The notes below the pieces were generated by a model. The model did not search any database, was not told the DNA's origin, and saw only the letters and a program-made list of their open reading frames with translations. The position numbers and the translations under genes were made by a program. A stretch of 47,038 bases of DNA from an uncultured Caryophanales bacterium (lineage in GTDB: Bacteria; Bacillota_I; Bacilli_A; RF39; UBA660), in NCBI GenBank assembly GCA_946414975.1, contig CAMKQS010000006.1, positions 1-47,038 of the forward strand. The letters run 5' to 3'. Below, piece by piece: positions 27,014 through 35,974 of this stretch. Numbering within the stretch: the stretch's first letter is position 1; each line of letters starts with the position of its first letter.

Positions 27014-27703
27014 CTCCATTTCTAATACTTCTTCTGGAATTGAACTTGACTTTCCCACAATAAATCCATCGACATTGCTTATAGATGATAAGTTCTTTAT
27101 ATTTTTGGGATTTACACTTCCACCATATATAACTTTAGAATTTAAACCTTTTTCCCTTAAAATTTCCTTTACATATTCTATTGTATCATAAATATCATCA
27201 TTTGTGGGAACATTTCCTGTCCCTATTGAAAAAATTGGCTCATAGGCAATAATTATATCATTACTATTTATACCTTTTAAATCCACATCTAATTGATATT
27301 TTAATTTTTCTTTTGTTTTTAATGCATTTTTTTCTTCTAAAGTTTCACCAATACATAATATTACTTTTAAATTATTATTAATAGCAGATAAAACCTGTTC
27401 GTTAATGTACTCATCTGTTAAATTAAAGTACTTTCTACATTCACTATGACCTACTATGGCATAATTTACGCCCATTTTTTTTGCATGATAAGCTGAAATA
27501 CATCCAGTATATGCTCCTTTATCTATAGGATATATCGATTGTATTGCAATATTATCATACTTATTTATAAAATATGGAATATATATTGATTCTGGGCATA
27601 ATATAACATTATTTGATAAATTACTAATCTTTTTTATATAATTATTTACATCATCAATATCCATATACATCTTCATATTTAAAACTAACAACTTATTTTC
27701 CAT
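26996..27703 (-). CDS. tpiA: Triosephosphate isomerase
   Basis: A 235-residue TIM-barrel enzyme that interconverts dihydroxyacetone phosphate and glyceraldehyde 3-phosphate. The catalytic residues are recognisable: Asn and Lys in LNMKMYM (residues ~9-11), His in GHSECRKYF, Glu in AYEPIFSIGTG, and the phosphate loop YGGSV. The sequence is divergent, with NMKM instead of NWKM and SECR instead of SERR, and short against the usual ~250. It overlaps the glycosyltransferase gene upstream by 11 bases, the end of a run with pgk. A paralogue elsewhere cannot be excluded. Confidence 0.9.
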   Translation of the reverse strand: MENKLLVLNMKMYMDIDDVNNYIKKISNLSNNVILCPESIYIPYFINKYDNIAIQSIYPIDKGAYTGCISAYHAKKMGVNYAIVGHSECRKYFNLTDEYINEQVLSAINNNLKVILCIGETLEEKNALKTKEKLKYQLDVDLKGINSNDIIIAYEPIFSIGTGNVPTNDDIYDTIEYVKEILREKGLNSKVIYGGSVNPKNIKNLSSISNVDGFIVGKSSSIPEEVLEMEKLLRS

Positions 27704-28925
27704 GAAAACCTCTCTTTATAACATCTTTAGCTTTACTAAAGAAACCTCTTTTTTTACCTGGAATTCTTCCTTTAAGAGCAATTTCATACACTTTCATAAC
27801 ACTTTCTGCATAATATTTTGCCGAATACTTATCTGATTCTATTAATGCAGTTCTTCCCATTTTAATTGCATTTTCTTTATCATTCATTAATTTAATAATA
27901 GAATTTTTGTACTTTTTCTTATCTTTAAATAAATATCCACATTCACCTTCAATAACAACTGTATTGAACGATTCATCATCTAGGCATACAACAGGAATTC
28001 CAGCAGCCATTGCCTCAATTACAGTTAGACCTTGTGTTTCTGTATGTGAAGCTGTAGCAAAACAGTTTGCTAGATGATAATAATATGGAACTTCATCCCA
28101 TGGTACTTTTCCAGTAAATATAACATTATCAACTAATTTTTTGGCTTTTTTCTTTAAAATTTCTAAATCTGGTCCTCCACCAACAATAATTAATTTACAA
28201 TTTTTATTTTTTTTAACCAAGCTAGCTTGATTATCTATCAAGAAATCTATACTTTTTTCTTTGGCAATTCTACCTACAAACAATATTACAAAATCATCTT
28301 TTTTTATTCCATATTGTTTTTTTAAATCTTTTACCTTATCAAAATCAATATTATCCTTATAAAAACGTTCAACTTCTATTCCAGTTGGTATTATATGTAC
28401 ATTTCTATCATATTTATATTTTTCTTTAAATAAATCATATGTTTTCTTTGTTGGAACAATTAATTCTGTAACTGTTTTGTCACAATAAAATTTTGTAAAA
28501 TATTCAACAATTTTTTTACTAGTATTATTAAAATGCCCACGTGTTATATAGTGTACATAATCTTCATACATAGTGTGATATGTGTGAACAATTGGTATAT
28601 CTAACTGTTTTGCAATAATTCGCGCAAATGTTCCAATACCAAACTCTGTATGAGAATGAATAATATCTAAATTCCATTTTTTTATTTTATTAATTGCTTT
28701 TATTGGATATATTCCACTTAATCTATAATCATATATTCCAGTTGGAATTCCTGGTATACGTATTACATGATCATTTCCAAAATCATATGATAATATATCA
28801 TTATTTACTGTTACTATGAATACTTCACATCCTAATTTACGTAAAGCATTTTCAAGCATTAAAATACTTGTTGCAACACCATTAATATGTGGTTTATATG
28901 TGTCTGTAAAAAGTCCTACTCTCAT
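27693..28925 (-). CDS. GT4-family glycosyltransferase, probably glycolipid synthesis
   Basis: A 410-residue GT-B glycosyltransferase of family GT4. The N-terminal part reads MRVGLFTDTYKPHINGVATSI, with the family's Gly-rich acceptor loop, and SHTEFGIG follows. The donor-binding half has LFVGRIAKEKSIDFL and the E-x7-E motif in ETQGLTVIEAMAAGIPVV. This is close to diacylglycerol glucosyltransferases that make membrane glycolipids in Bacilli and Mollicutes. The basic tail (KKRGFFSKAKDVIKRGF) fits a monotopic membrane enzyme. It overlaps a flippase-like gene by 4 bases, which supports lipid work. Confidence 0.85.
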   Translation of the reverse strand: MRVGLFTDTYKPHINGVATSILMLENALRKLGCEVFIVTVNNDILSYDFGNDHVIRIPGIPTGIYDYRLSGIYPIKAINKIKKWNLDIIHSHTEFGIGTFARIIAKQLDIPIVHTYHTMYEDYVHYITRGHFNNTSKKIVEYFTKFYCDKTVTELIVPTKKTYDLFKEKYKYDRNVHIIPTGIEVERFYKDNIDFDKVKDLKKQYGIKKDDFVILFVGRIAKEKSIDFLIDNQASLVKKNKNCKLIIVGGGPDLEILKKKAKKLVDNVIFTGKVPWDEVPYYYHLANCFATASHTETQGLTVIEAMAAGIPVVCLDDESFNTVVIEGECGYLFKDKKKYKNSIIKLMNDKENAIKMGRTALIESDKYSAKYYAESVMKVYEIALKGRIPGKKRGFFSKAKDVIKRGFHGK

Positions 28926-29923
28926 TTTTTACCTCTTTTCAAATTGAATGCAATTCCACCTACAATAAGTCCAAAATAATAAGTTATAAATCTCCATATA
29001 AGCATGGTTGCAGAAAGTAAACTTCCATTGATAAAGAATCCATAAAATTTAACAAAACCATACTCAAGACCTCCTGTACCACCAGGAATTGGAACAAATG
29101 ATCCAATAAGCATAACGTATGCTGATGTAATTACAGCAAGAGGTACTGAAACACTTGAAAAATCACCTGCTGCATAAAGAACAAATACTGGAATCATGTA
29201 TAATATTGATAATGCTACTAAATTTACAAAAATCATTGAAAAAAATAATTTTTTATCTTTCATTAAAACTTTCGCACTATTATGAAAGTTAGTAATACTC
29301 TCATTCCATTGAGCTAATTTTTCTTCTTTGTTTTTAACTATTTTTAACTTTGTCAAAATTATAATGGCAATATTTACTAATTTTTTATTTGTCTTTTTTC
29401 CAAAAGCAACTAAAAAAGAAACTATAATTACTAGTGTATTAATTACAAATCCTAGTGTTATTAAATGTGTAAGTATATCATTATGTGGAAATATATGAAA
29501 TAAAAAGTTACATAACATTGCAATAATTCCTAAGAATACTAAAGCAATTTGATATACAATAAAATTTTCTAAAATAATGCTAGTAGATGTTGATGAACGT
29601 ACTCCCTCTTTATTCAAATAATATACTTGATATGGTTGTCCACCTGTTGCAAATGGAGTTATAGCATTTACAAATTGAGTTCTTAAAAGTAATATTACCG
29701 CACTTTTATAAGTAAAACTTTTCTTATGACTTTTAGTAAAATAATAAAGTGGTAATGTTTTTAAAAACCAATATATTATAATACATAAGAATCCCACTAT
29801 TAACCATTTTATATCCATTTTAAATAATGTATCCATTATTTCTCTATAATTGTCTTTTAAAGAAAAATATAAAACTAATATGGTTACTAGTGCTAAAATG
29901 ATATAATTTAGTATCTTTTTCAT
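28922..29923 (-). CDS. UPF0104 / LPG_synthase_TM family membrane protein
   Basis: A 333-residue integral membrane protein with about eight membrane segments, of the family of the transmembrane half of MprF and YbhN. The conserved segments include RTQFVNAITPFATGGQPYQ and GSFVPIPGGTGGLEYGF. Members are proposed lipid flippases or regulators of lipid export. The 4-base overlap with the glycosyltransferase suggests that it moves or supports the glycolipid product (inference). It starts five bases after the pgk stop. Confidence 0.85.
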   Translation of the reverse strand: MKKILNYIILALVTILVLYFSLKDNYREIMDTLFKMDIKWLIVGFLCIIIYWFLKTLPLYYFTKSHKKSFTYKSAVILLLRTQFVNAITPFATGGQPYQVYYLNKEGVRSSTSTSIILENFIVYQIALVFLGIIAMLCNFLFHIFPHNDILTHLITLGFVINTLVIIVSFLVAFGKKTNKKLVNIAIIILTKLKIVKNKEEKLAQWNESITNFHNSAKVLMKDKKLFFSMIFVNLVALSILYMIPVFVLYAAGDFSSVSVPLAVITSAYVMLIGSFVPIPGGTGGLEYGFVKFYGFFINGSLLSATMLIWRFITYYFGLIVGGIAFNLKRGKK

Positions 29924-29928
29924 AAAAC

Positions 29929-31104
29929 CTACTTTTCTATTATATCAATTGCTGGTAGAATCTTTCCCTCTAATAACTCCAAAGATGCTCCTCCACCAGT
30001 TGATATATGCATAAATTTATCCTTATAACCAAAATTTATTGCAGCTGAAGCTGTATCTCCACCACATATTACTGTATCACAACTACTATTACTTAAATAT
30101 TCTAAAATACTCTTAGTACCTTTTTCATATTCTTTAACCTCAGAATAACCTAAAGTACCATTCCATACAACCATTTTGCATTTACTTAATATGTCTTCAA
30201 ATAATTTTATAGTCTTTGGACCAATATCAAGTCCCATTTTATCACCAGGTATAGAATCAACATTTACTAAAGATGTTTCTTTAGAATCTATTCCACTACT
30301 TACTATATTATCAACTGGTAGTATTATTTTATCTTTATATTTACCAAGTAAATCTTTACAATAATCAATAGATTCACTATCTAGTAATGACGAACCTATA
30401 TTATATCCTAAGGCATGAAAAAATGTATAACACATTCCTCCTGCTATTAATATATAATCCGCTTTTTTTACTAAACTATTTATTACACCAATCTTATCAT
30501 TAACTTTCGCACCACCCAATATTACTGCATAAGGCCTTTTAGGATTATTTAAAACTGAATTTAAAACTTTCAATTCTTTTTCCATCAAAAAACCAATTCC
30601 ACTATCTAGATTAGATGCAATACCAACGTTTGATGCATGAGCTCTATGTGCTGTACCAAAAGCATCATTAATAAATATATCTCCTAAGCTTGCCCAATAT
30701 GTCCCAAGCTCCTTATCATTACCAGATTCTTTCTTACCATCTAAATCTTCAAATCTAGTATTTTCTATAAGCAGTACATCACCATTTTTCATACTATTTA
30801 TCATATTTTCTAAATTACTTCCACGAGTCTCACTAGAAAACAAAACTTTACGATTTAATAGTTTACTTAGTCTATCAACAACTATTTTTAAACTTTTACT
30901 ATCCTTATCTTCTATGGTCTTAACTCTACCTAGATGTGATAATAATATAACCTTCGCACCATTAGCAATTGCATAATTAATTGTATCAAGTGACATAACT
31001 ATTCTATTATCATCAAGAATAACGCCATCCTTAATAGGAACATTAAAATCAACTCTAATAATTACTTTCTTATTTAATAAATCAAAATCTTTAATTGTTT
31101 TCAT
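29929..31104 (-). CDS. pgk: Phosphoglycerate kinase
   Basis: A 391-residue glycolytic enzyme that makes ATP from 1,3-bisphosphoglycerate. It contains IRVDFNVPIKDG near the N-terminus, LLSHLGR, NDAFGTAHRAHAS, the nucleotide-site GGAKVNDKIG, and GGDTASAA near the end with GGGASLELLEG. Length is normal. It is the first gene of the pgk-flippase-glycosyltransferase-tpiA run, preceded by AGAAGG and a TGATAAAAT -10-like element. gapA is not adjacent. Confidence 0.97.
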   Translation of the reverse strand: MKTIKDFDLLNKKVIIRVDFNVPIKDGVILDDNRIVMSLDTINYAIANGAKVILLSHLGRVKTIEDKDSKSLKIVVDRLSKLLNRKVLFSSETRGSNLENMINSMKNGDVLLIENTRFEDLDGKKESGNDKELGTYWASLGDIFINDAFGTAHRAHASNVGIASNLDSGIGFLMEKELKVLNSVLNNPKRPYAVILGGAKVNDKIGVINSLVKKADYILIAGGMCYTFFHALGYNIGSSLLDSESIDYCKDLLGKYKDKIILPVDNIVSSGIDSKETSLVNVDSIPGDKMGLDIGPKTIKLFEDILSKCKMVVWNGTLGYSEVKEYEKGTKSILEYLSNSSCDTVICGGDTASAAINFGYKDKFMHISTGGGASLELLEGKILPAIDIIEK

Positions 31105-31164
31105 AAATTTAACCTTCTTACTAATATTATTTTATCATGTTTTAAAATCAAAATCTATATATAG

Positions 31165-31184
31165 AAAAAGATAGTATTACTATC
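31165..31184 (-). terminator. Terminator between the prepilin gene and pgk
   Basis: GATAGT-AAT-ACTATC followed by TTTTTC on the minus strand. The 31185-31289 remainder holds nothing I can identify. The frame after the prepilin stop stays open for about 17 codons but has no support. Confidence 0.5.
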
Positions 31185-31289
31185 TAATTATTGTTATATA
31201 AGAATTCACCTGTTCCATGATTATAGTAAAACTTATCAAACTATATCATATAGGCCGGGTCCTTCGATATAATCTAATACAATATTACT

Positions 31290-31643
31290 CTAACACTCAT
31301 CTACTACACTGTATTTAAAACTATCGCTTTTAACTATTTTTATATACTTTTTTGTCATATCATAATCCTTAATAGATACTATATCACTATCAATATAATT
31401 ATTTTCAACTAAAGTATTAATAGGTAAACATGAATCAGTTATTCTATCATATTCATCAATATTATCTCTAACATATTTTTTTGCTGCTTCTATTACTACT
31501 GTCTTTATGTTGTTGGTATTAGCTTTTTTAGATTTTTCTATTTGATTAACTATATTTGGAAATGTCAAAATAGCTATTAATGATATAATAACTACCACTG
31601 CCATTAATTCTATTAATGTAAACCCTTTATTAATTCTTTTCAT
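31290..31643 (-). CDS. Lone type IV prepilin-like / pseudopilin protein
   Basis: A 117-residue prepilin. KRINKGFTLIELMAVVVIISLIA is a class III signal: prepilin peptidase would cut after the Gly of KG|FTLIE, with Glu at +5, leaving a hydrophobic helix that packs in a pilus or pseudopilus. The C-terminal part has two Cys (DSCLP and DEC at the end), which could form a disulphide. I start at ATG 31643 after GAGG; the gene overlaps the DHH gene by 14 bases. No other pilus genes are here, so partners must be elsewhere. ComGC and pilin subunits are alternatives. Confidence 0.8.
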   Translation of the reverse strand: MKRINKGFTLIELMAVVVIISLIAILTFPNIVNQIEKSKKANTNNIKTVVIEAAKKYVRDNIDEYDRITDSCLPINTLVENNYIDSDIVSIKDYDMTKKYIKIVKSDSFKYSVVDEC

Positions 31644-32586
31644 TATAATCCTCACAAACTCTATCTAATTCTTTTATCATTTCATCTACTTCATCAAAGT
31701 TATTAAGTCTAGCTCCGGATGCATATACATGTCCACCCCCATTATAATTTGATGCTACATCGTTAATAATAGGACCTCTAGATCTTATTGAAGCACGAAT
31801 TTTATCTATATTTTTATCATAAGCAAAAATTACCCAAGATATCATTTCTTCTGTATAGTTTAGATAATTAACTATATTTGTCATAGTTGCTGCATCTGTT
31901 CCAAGTTCATTAAGTTCATCTTGATTTAATACCAAATATCCCAATTTATTATCTGTAATTTTCAAATTAAGTATTACGTAACTTTGCAATTTTTTTTCTT
32001 TAATAGACATAGTATACATCTTTTCATAAATGTCTGTTATATCAATATTAACTTCTTTTAATAGCCAAGATACTAAATAAAATGTTTTATCCGTTGTATA
32101 TGAATATAAGAATCTATTAGTATCACTAATAAGACCAATATATAATTTTTCTGCACCTTCTTTATTTAGTTTTAACGGAGTAGAATATACAAGTTCCATA
32201 ACTAATTCAGATGCACTTGATGCAGAATCAACTACATATTCTATATCACAGTACTTATCTACTATAGGATGATGATCAATTTTTATTTTATATTTAAATC
32301 TAGTTGGATCTACACCATCTACTCTTTTTATATCAGGTGTATCTAATACAATTAATAGAGCATCTTCATATAAAGATTCATCAAACATATCAAGATTTCC
32401 TATATATTTGTGACGGGCAGCAGGAGTACCTACTGCATATACTTGTTTATTAGGAAATGTATTTAAAATTATTTCTTTTAATCCTAATGTACTACCTAAT
32501 GCATCAGGATCAGGCCCTATATGACGTGCTAGAACTATTTTTTTATGTTTCTTTATCTCCTTATATATTTTTTTTAATACATTCAT
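31630..32586 (-). CDS. DHH-family phosphoesterase, NrnA-like
   Basis: A 318-residue DHH/DHHA1 protein of the nano-RNase and pAp phosphatase (NrnA) group, which breaks down very short RNAs and recycles pAp or linear dinucleotides. Metal motifs are ARHIGPDPDALGS, VLDTPDI, and KIDHHPI for which the family is named; the C-terminal DHHA1 domain has NGGGHVYASGA. ATG 32586 is preferred: the longer GTG reading would begin on top of a TATAAT at about 32609-32614 that looks like its -10. It overlaps the prepilin gene. Confidence 0.9.
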   Translation of the reverse strand: MNVLKKIYKEIKKHKKIVLARHIGPDPDALGSTLGLKEIILNTFPNKQVYAVGTPAARHKYIGNLDMFDESLYEDALLIVLDTPDIKRVDGVDPTRFKYKIKIDHHPIVDKYCDIEYVVDSASSASELVMELVYSTPLKLNKEGAEKLYIGLISDTNRFLYSYTTDKTFYLVSWLLKEVNIDITDIYEKMYTMSIKEKKLQSYVILNLKITDNKLGYLVLNQDELNELGTDAATMTNIVNYLNYTEEMISWVIFAYDKNIDKIRASIRSRGPIINDVASNYNGGGHVYASGARLNNFDEVDEMIKELDRVCEDYNEKN

Positions 32587-32640
32587 AATATCATCCAATC
32601 CATCTAAATTATACACTATTTTTTACTAAAATAAAAGTTA

Positions 32641-32669
32641 AAAAACAATCATTGTTTTGATTGTTTTTT
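32641..32669 (-). terminator. Terminator of htrA, probably bidirectional
   Basis: AAAAACAATC pairs with GATTGTTTTT around AAAACAAT, just after the htrA stop, with T runs on both strands. Confidence 0.75.
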
Positions 32670-32672
32670 ATA

Positions 32673-33806
32673 CTATTTAATTCTTTCTGTAAGTTTTATC
32701 GTAGCTTCTTTTTTCTCATCTCCACGATAATATTTAATTTTTATTGAATCTCCTACATTATGTTTATACAAGTTATATCTAAATTGAGCTGATGATTCAG
32801 TTTTTTCTCCATCCATTTCTACTACAACATCACCAACCATAAGTCCAGCATTACTTGCTGGTTTATTTTTTTCAACATAAGTTAATATAGCACCATATTT
32901 TACATCTTTAGAAATATTTATATTATAGTAATATTGTAATCCATAAGCATTAGATACATCAGCAAGTTGAACTCCTACATATGGTCTTTCTATATCTTCA
33001 CCATTTTCTAATTTATCTATTATTGCATTAACTGTATCTATAGGTATCGAAAAGCCCATTCCTTCAACACCTTCACCAATTAATTTAGAAGATGTTATAC
33101 CTATTACTTGTCCTGATATATTACACAACGGTCCACCACTATTACCTGAATTGATAGTTGCATCTGTTTGAATAGTTTCCATCAAATAGCTACCATTATT
33201 AAGAGTGACATTAACTTTTCTATTTGTGCCTGAAACAATTCCTTTAGTAATAGTTCCCATATATTCTTTTCCCAATGGAGCTCCTACTGTAAAAACTGTA
33301 TCTCCTATTTCAGCTTCATCACTACTACCAAGTTCTGCAACTGCTAATACAGTATCTGCTTTTACTTTCAATACTGCAACATCACTAAATTCATCTTTTC
33401 CAACTACTTCTGCTTCTGCTTCACTACCATCTATATATGTAACAACTATTTTATTTGCATCTTCAATAACATGATTATTTGTAAGTATATATGCAAACTT
33501 AGAATCTTTCTTATAAACAAAACCAGATCCACTTGCAGCCTGAGTACCCATTCTACTCATAACTTCTACTTGTATATAAACAACTGAATTATATACTTTA
33601 GAAATAGCATTTTTCAAGTCACTTTCTTCTTCTATTGTTTTTTTAGAAACCACAGTTTCATTTGTTTTTCTATTAGTAGTTATTACATTTTTCAAACTAG
33701 GTTTATTAATTATTAAAATTGTTAAAAGTATTATTACTAATACAGATAATATAGAAATAAGTAATATATATATACCACTTTTACTTTTATTTTCCTTTTT
33801 ATTCAT
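32673..33806 (-). CDS. htrA: HtrA/DegP-type membrane-anchored serine protease
   Basis: A 377-residue S1C protease of the surface quality-control family. One N-terminal membrane anchor (YILLISILSVLVIILLTILII) is followed by a trypsin-like domain with His in NNHVIEDA, Asp in FSDVAVLKV, Ser in TINSGNSGGPL, and a C-terminal PDZ domain (GLMVGDVVVEMDGEK). The triad is intact. ATG 33806 has GGAGG at good distance; the upstream ATG is part of that GGAGG site. It follows an SDR gene and ends in its own terminator. Confidence 0.94.
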   Translation of the reverse strand: MNKKENKSKSGIYILLISILSVLVIILLTILIINKPSLKNVITTNRKTNETVVSKKTIEEESDLKNAISKVYNSVVYIQVEVMSRMGTQAASGSGFVYKKDSKFAYILTNNHVIEDANKIVVTYIDGSEAEAEVVGKDEFSDVAVLKVKADTVLAVAELGSSDEAEIGDTVFTVGAPLGKEYMGTITKGIVSGTNRKVNVTLNNGSYLMETIQTDATINSGNSGGPLCNISGQVIGITSSKLIGEGVEGMGFSIPIDTVNAIIDKLENGEDIERPYVGVQLADVSNAYGLQYYYNINISKDVKYGAILTYVEKNKPASNAGLMVGDVVVEMDGEKTESSAQFRYNLYKHNVGDSIKIKYYRGDEKKEATIKLTERIK

Positions 33807-33865
33807 TTTTAATTCCTCCATAATTAAAGAATAGTCCTGTAATGTGTAAAAAATGTGAAAAAGTT

Positions 33866-34624
33866 TTAAAATTTTTCTGTCTTTTTTTCTTGAGCTTTAT
33901 ATGTATAATTTAATACAATATTTAAAGGAAGTATTTTGGATGCCAAATACCCCATTTTTATTCTAAATCCTGGAATAATTATTTTTTTCTTCTTAAACAT
34001 TTTATCTAAAGCATATTTAGCTACATAATCACTACTTTGACTTTTCAAATTAAATTTAACTTGAGCAACTTTGTTAAACTCCGTATCAACAGGTCCTGGA
34101 TTTAAACATCCCACATATACATTGCTTTTTGTTTTTTTCAATTCATAATTAATTGCAGTTGTTAAATTATGAACATATGCTTTTGTTGCATAATATGTAG
34201 CCATTAAAGGGCCAGGTTCAAATGCAGCAATAGATGCAACATTTAAAATATATCCTTTGTCTTTTTTTACAAAATCTTTTAAAAATAATTTAGTTAAGGT
34301 ATGTACTGCCTTTATATTTAAATCAACCATATCTAACTCTCTATCTAGATTTGTATCTTTAAAATCACCAATAAGTCCAAAGCCTGCTGCATTTATAATT
34401 ATATCAATATCTTCATTCTTAACTTTATTATATAATTTATGACAATTAAAAGTTGTCGAAATATCAATAGAATAAATATCAACATTTACATTAACACTTT
34501 CTTTAATAGATTCCATTTTATTCTTTCTTCGTGCAACTAATATTAAATCATATCCCATATCAGCAAGTAAATAAGCAAAGCTTCTACCTATTCCACTCGA
34601 AGCACCAGTTATTAAAGCCCTCAT
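33866..34624 (-). CDS. Short-chain dehydrogenase/reductase
   Basis: A 252-residue classical SDR. The NAD(P)-binding motif TGASSGIG is at residues ~6-13, followed by NAAGFG and active-site YYATKAY with the Ser in NVASIAAFEPG. LNPGPVDTEF follows the cofactor half. VARRKNK after the second strand suggests NADP preference. It resembles the DltE/YqjQ-type SDRs common in Firmicutes; the substrate is unknown. It lies between sigH and htrA on the same strand. Confidence 0.88.
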   Translation of the reverse strand: MRALITGASSGIGRSFAYLLADMGYDLILVARRKNKMESIKESVNVNVDIYSIDISTTFNCHKLYNKVKNEDIDIIINAAGFGLIGDFKDTNLDRELDMVDLNIKAVHTLTKLFLKDFVKKDKGYILNVASIAAFEPGPLMATYYATKAYVHNLTTAINYELKKTKSNVYVGCLNPGPVDTEFNKVAQVKFNLKSQSSDYVAKYALDKMFKKKKIIIPGFRIKMGYLASKILPLNIVLNYTYKAQEKKTEKF

Positions 34625-34669
34625 ATTATCACCTAATAAAATTATATATTAAATATATGTTTTTTACAA

Positions 34670-34700
34670 GAAAAACAGTTTTAATTATTCTTTAAAACTG
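34670..34700 (-). terminator. Terminator of sigH
   Basis: CAGTTTTA and TAAAACTG pair on the minus strand, followed by TTTTTC; the stem overlaps the last codons of the sigma gene. Confidence 0.65.
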
Positions 34701-35277
34701 CCTTTGATTTCATTCTAATTCTTTGAATTGCATTATCAATAGATTTTATATCTTTATCTAAAATATCAGCAATTTCTTTATATTTAAATCCTGATAACAT
34801 CAATTCAAATACTTGACTTTCAAGACTTGTTAATTTACTTTTTATTTTTTCTTCGATAATTTCTACTTCATTCTTATTAATCATTATATCAAGAGGATCA
34901 TTATCATCTTTTAATATTTTATCCATAATCAAATCTGGGTTATCATATGATAAGGATTCGTTTAAAATTTGATGTTTTTTTCTATTTGAAGAAATTACAA
35001 AGCTTATTAAATTACGTTCTATGCAAGTTTTAGCATATGTATAAAAAGATGTATCTTTTTTATCTTTAAAATTGTTTATTGCATTTGTAAGTCCTAACAT
35101 TCCTTCCTGAATTAAATCTCCCTTATCAACACCACAATTACTTACATAAGTATACATTTTATTTGATAAAGAAGTAACTAAGGGATAATACTTTTTCATT
35201 ATTATATCATTTGCTTCTTCAATATTTTCAGAAATATAATTAATTAATTCATAATCATTTAAATCTTGATATTCCAT
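34681..35277 (-). CDS. sigH: SigH-like sigma-70 family factor
   Basis: A 198-residue sigma factor with region 2 (GDLIQEGMLGLTNAINNFKDKKDTSFYTYAKTCIERNLISFV) and region 4 (LTSLESQVFELMLSGFKYKEIADILDKDIKSIDNAIQRIRMK); it has no region 1.1 or 3. In B. subtilis sigH lies downstream of rlmB, as here, and SigH there drives early sporulation and competence genes; with spo0A in the same window the same role is likely. The start overlaps the rlmB stop, so the two are translationally coupled. A different small sigma is the alternative. Confidence 0.87.
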   Translation of the reverse strand: MEYQDLNDYELINYISENIEEANDIIMKKYYPLVTSLSNKMYTYVSNCGVDKGDLIQEGMLGLTNAINNFKDKKDTSFYTYAKTCIERNLISFVISSNRKKHQILNESLSYDNPDLIMDKILKDDNDPLDIMINKNEVEIIEEKIKSKLTSLESQVFELMLSGFKYKEIADILDKDIKSIDNAIQRIRMKSKAVLKNN

Positions 35278-35963
35278 TAACCCCTCCTATTTTTTATAGC
35301 TTCAAATAAAATAATTCCTGTTGCAACTGATGCATTTAAACTATTAACCTCTCCAAGCATATTTATAGTTGCAATAAAGTCACAATTTTCACGAACTAAT
35401 CTACTCATACCAGTTCCTTCATTGCCACATATAATGCAGGTATTTCCCTTATAATCTATCTTGGCATAATCTGTACCTTGCATATCAGTACCAACTATCC
35501 AAAATCCATTTTTCTTTAAATAGTTAATTGTATTAACTAAATTCTTAACTTTAGCTATTTTTACATTAAACAAAGTTCCTACGCTTGTTTTTATAACAGT
35601 AGAATTAATGCTGACTGATCTATCTTCAGGTATAATAATTAAATCAACACCAGCTGCTTCACATGTTCTAATAATTGCACCAAAATTATGAGGATCTTCT
35701 AAATGATCAAGCATAACGACAAGTGAATCATTAAACTTAAAACTATTTATATCAGTATATTTATAATCTTCAATATCAAGCGCAATACCTTGATGTAATC
35801 CTTTAAATTTTTTATCCATTTCATGTTTTTTTAAAACTGTAACACTATATCTATTTATATCTTTAATAAAATTTGAATCAAAATTTTCCTGTATATATAT
35901 TTTTTTTACTTTTATATTTTTGTTAAAAACTTCGATTGCTACATTTTTTCCATATACTAACAT
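35277..35963 (-). CDS. rlmB: 23S rRNA 2'-O-methyltransferase RlmB (SpoU/TrmH family)
   Basis: A 228-residue SPOUT methyltransferase. The N-terminal substrate domain (LVYGKNVAIEVF) is followed by the trefoil-knot domain with DHLEDPHNFGAIIRTCEAAG, the SAM loop IICGNEGTGMSRLVRENCD, and the motif LGEVNSLNASVATGIILFE. It would methylate G2251 (E. coli numbering) in the 23S peptidyl-transferase region. Its place in an mrnC-(hypothetical)-rlmB-sigH run agrees with the Bacilli gene order. Confidence 0.94.
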   Translation of the reverse strand: MLVYGKNVAIEVFNKNIKVKKIYIQENFDSNFIKDINRYSVTVLKKHEMDKKFKGLHQGIALDIEDYKYTDINSFKFNDSLVVMLDHLEDPHNFGAIIRTCEAAGVDLIIIPEDRSVSINSTVIKTSVGTLFNVKIAKVKNLVNTINYLKKNGFWIVGTDMQGTDYAKIDYKGNTCIICGNEGTGMSRLVRENCDFIATINMLGEVNSLNASVATGIILFEAIKNRRG

Positions 35964-35974
35964 ATTATACCTCT

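Noticed and set aside
31236..31289. Open frame of ~17 codons after the prepilin TAG stop, with GGACCCGGCC
   Set aside because: Readthrough or an extra C-terminal piece would need support that a single sequence cannot give. No hairpin or second signal is seen.
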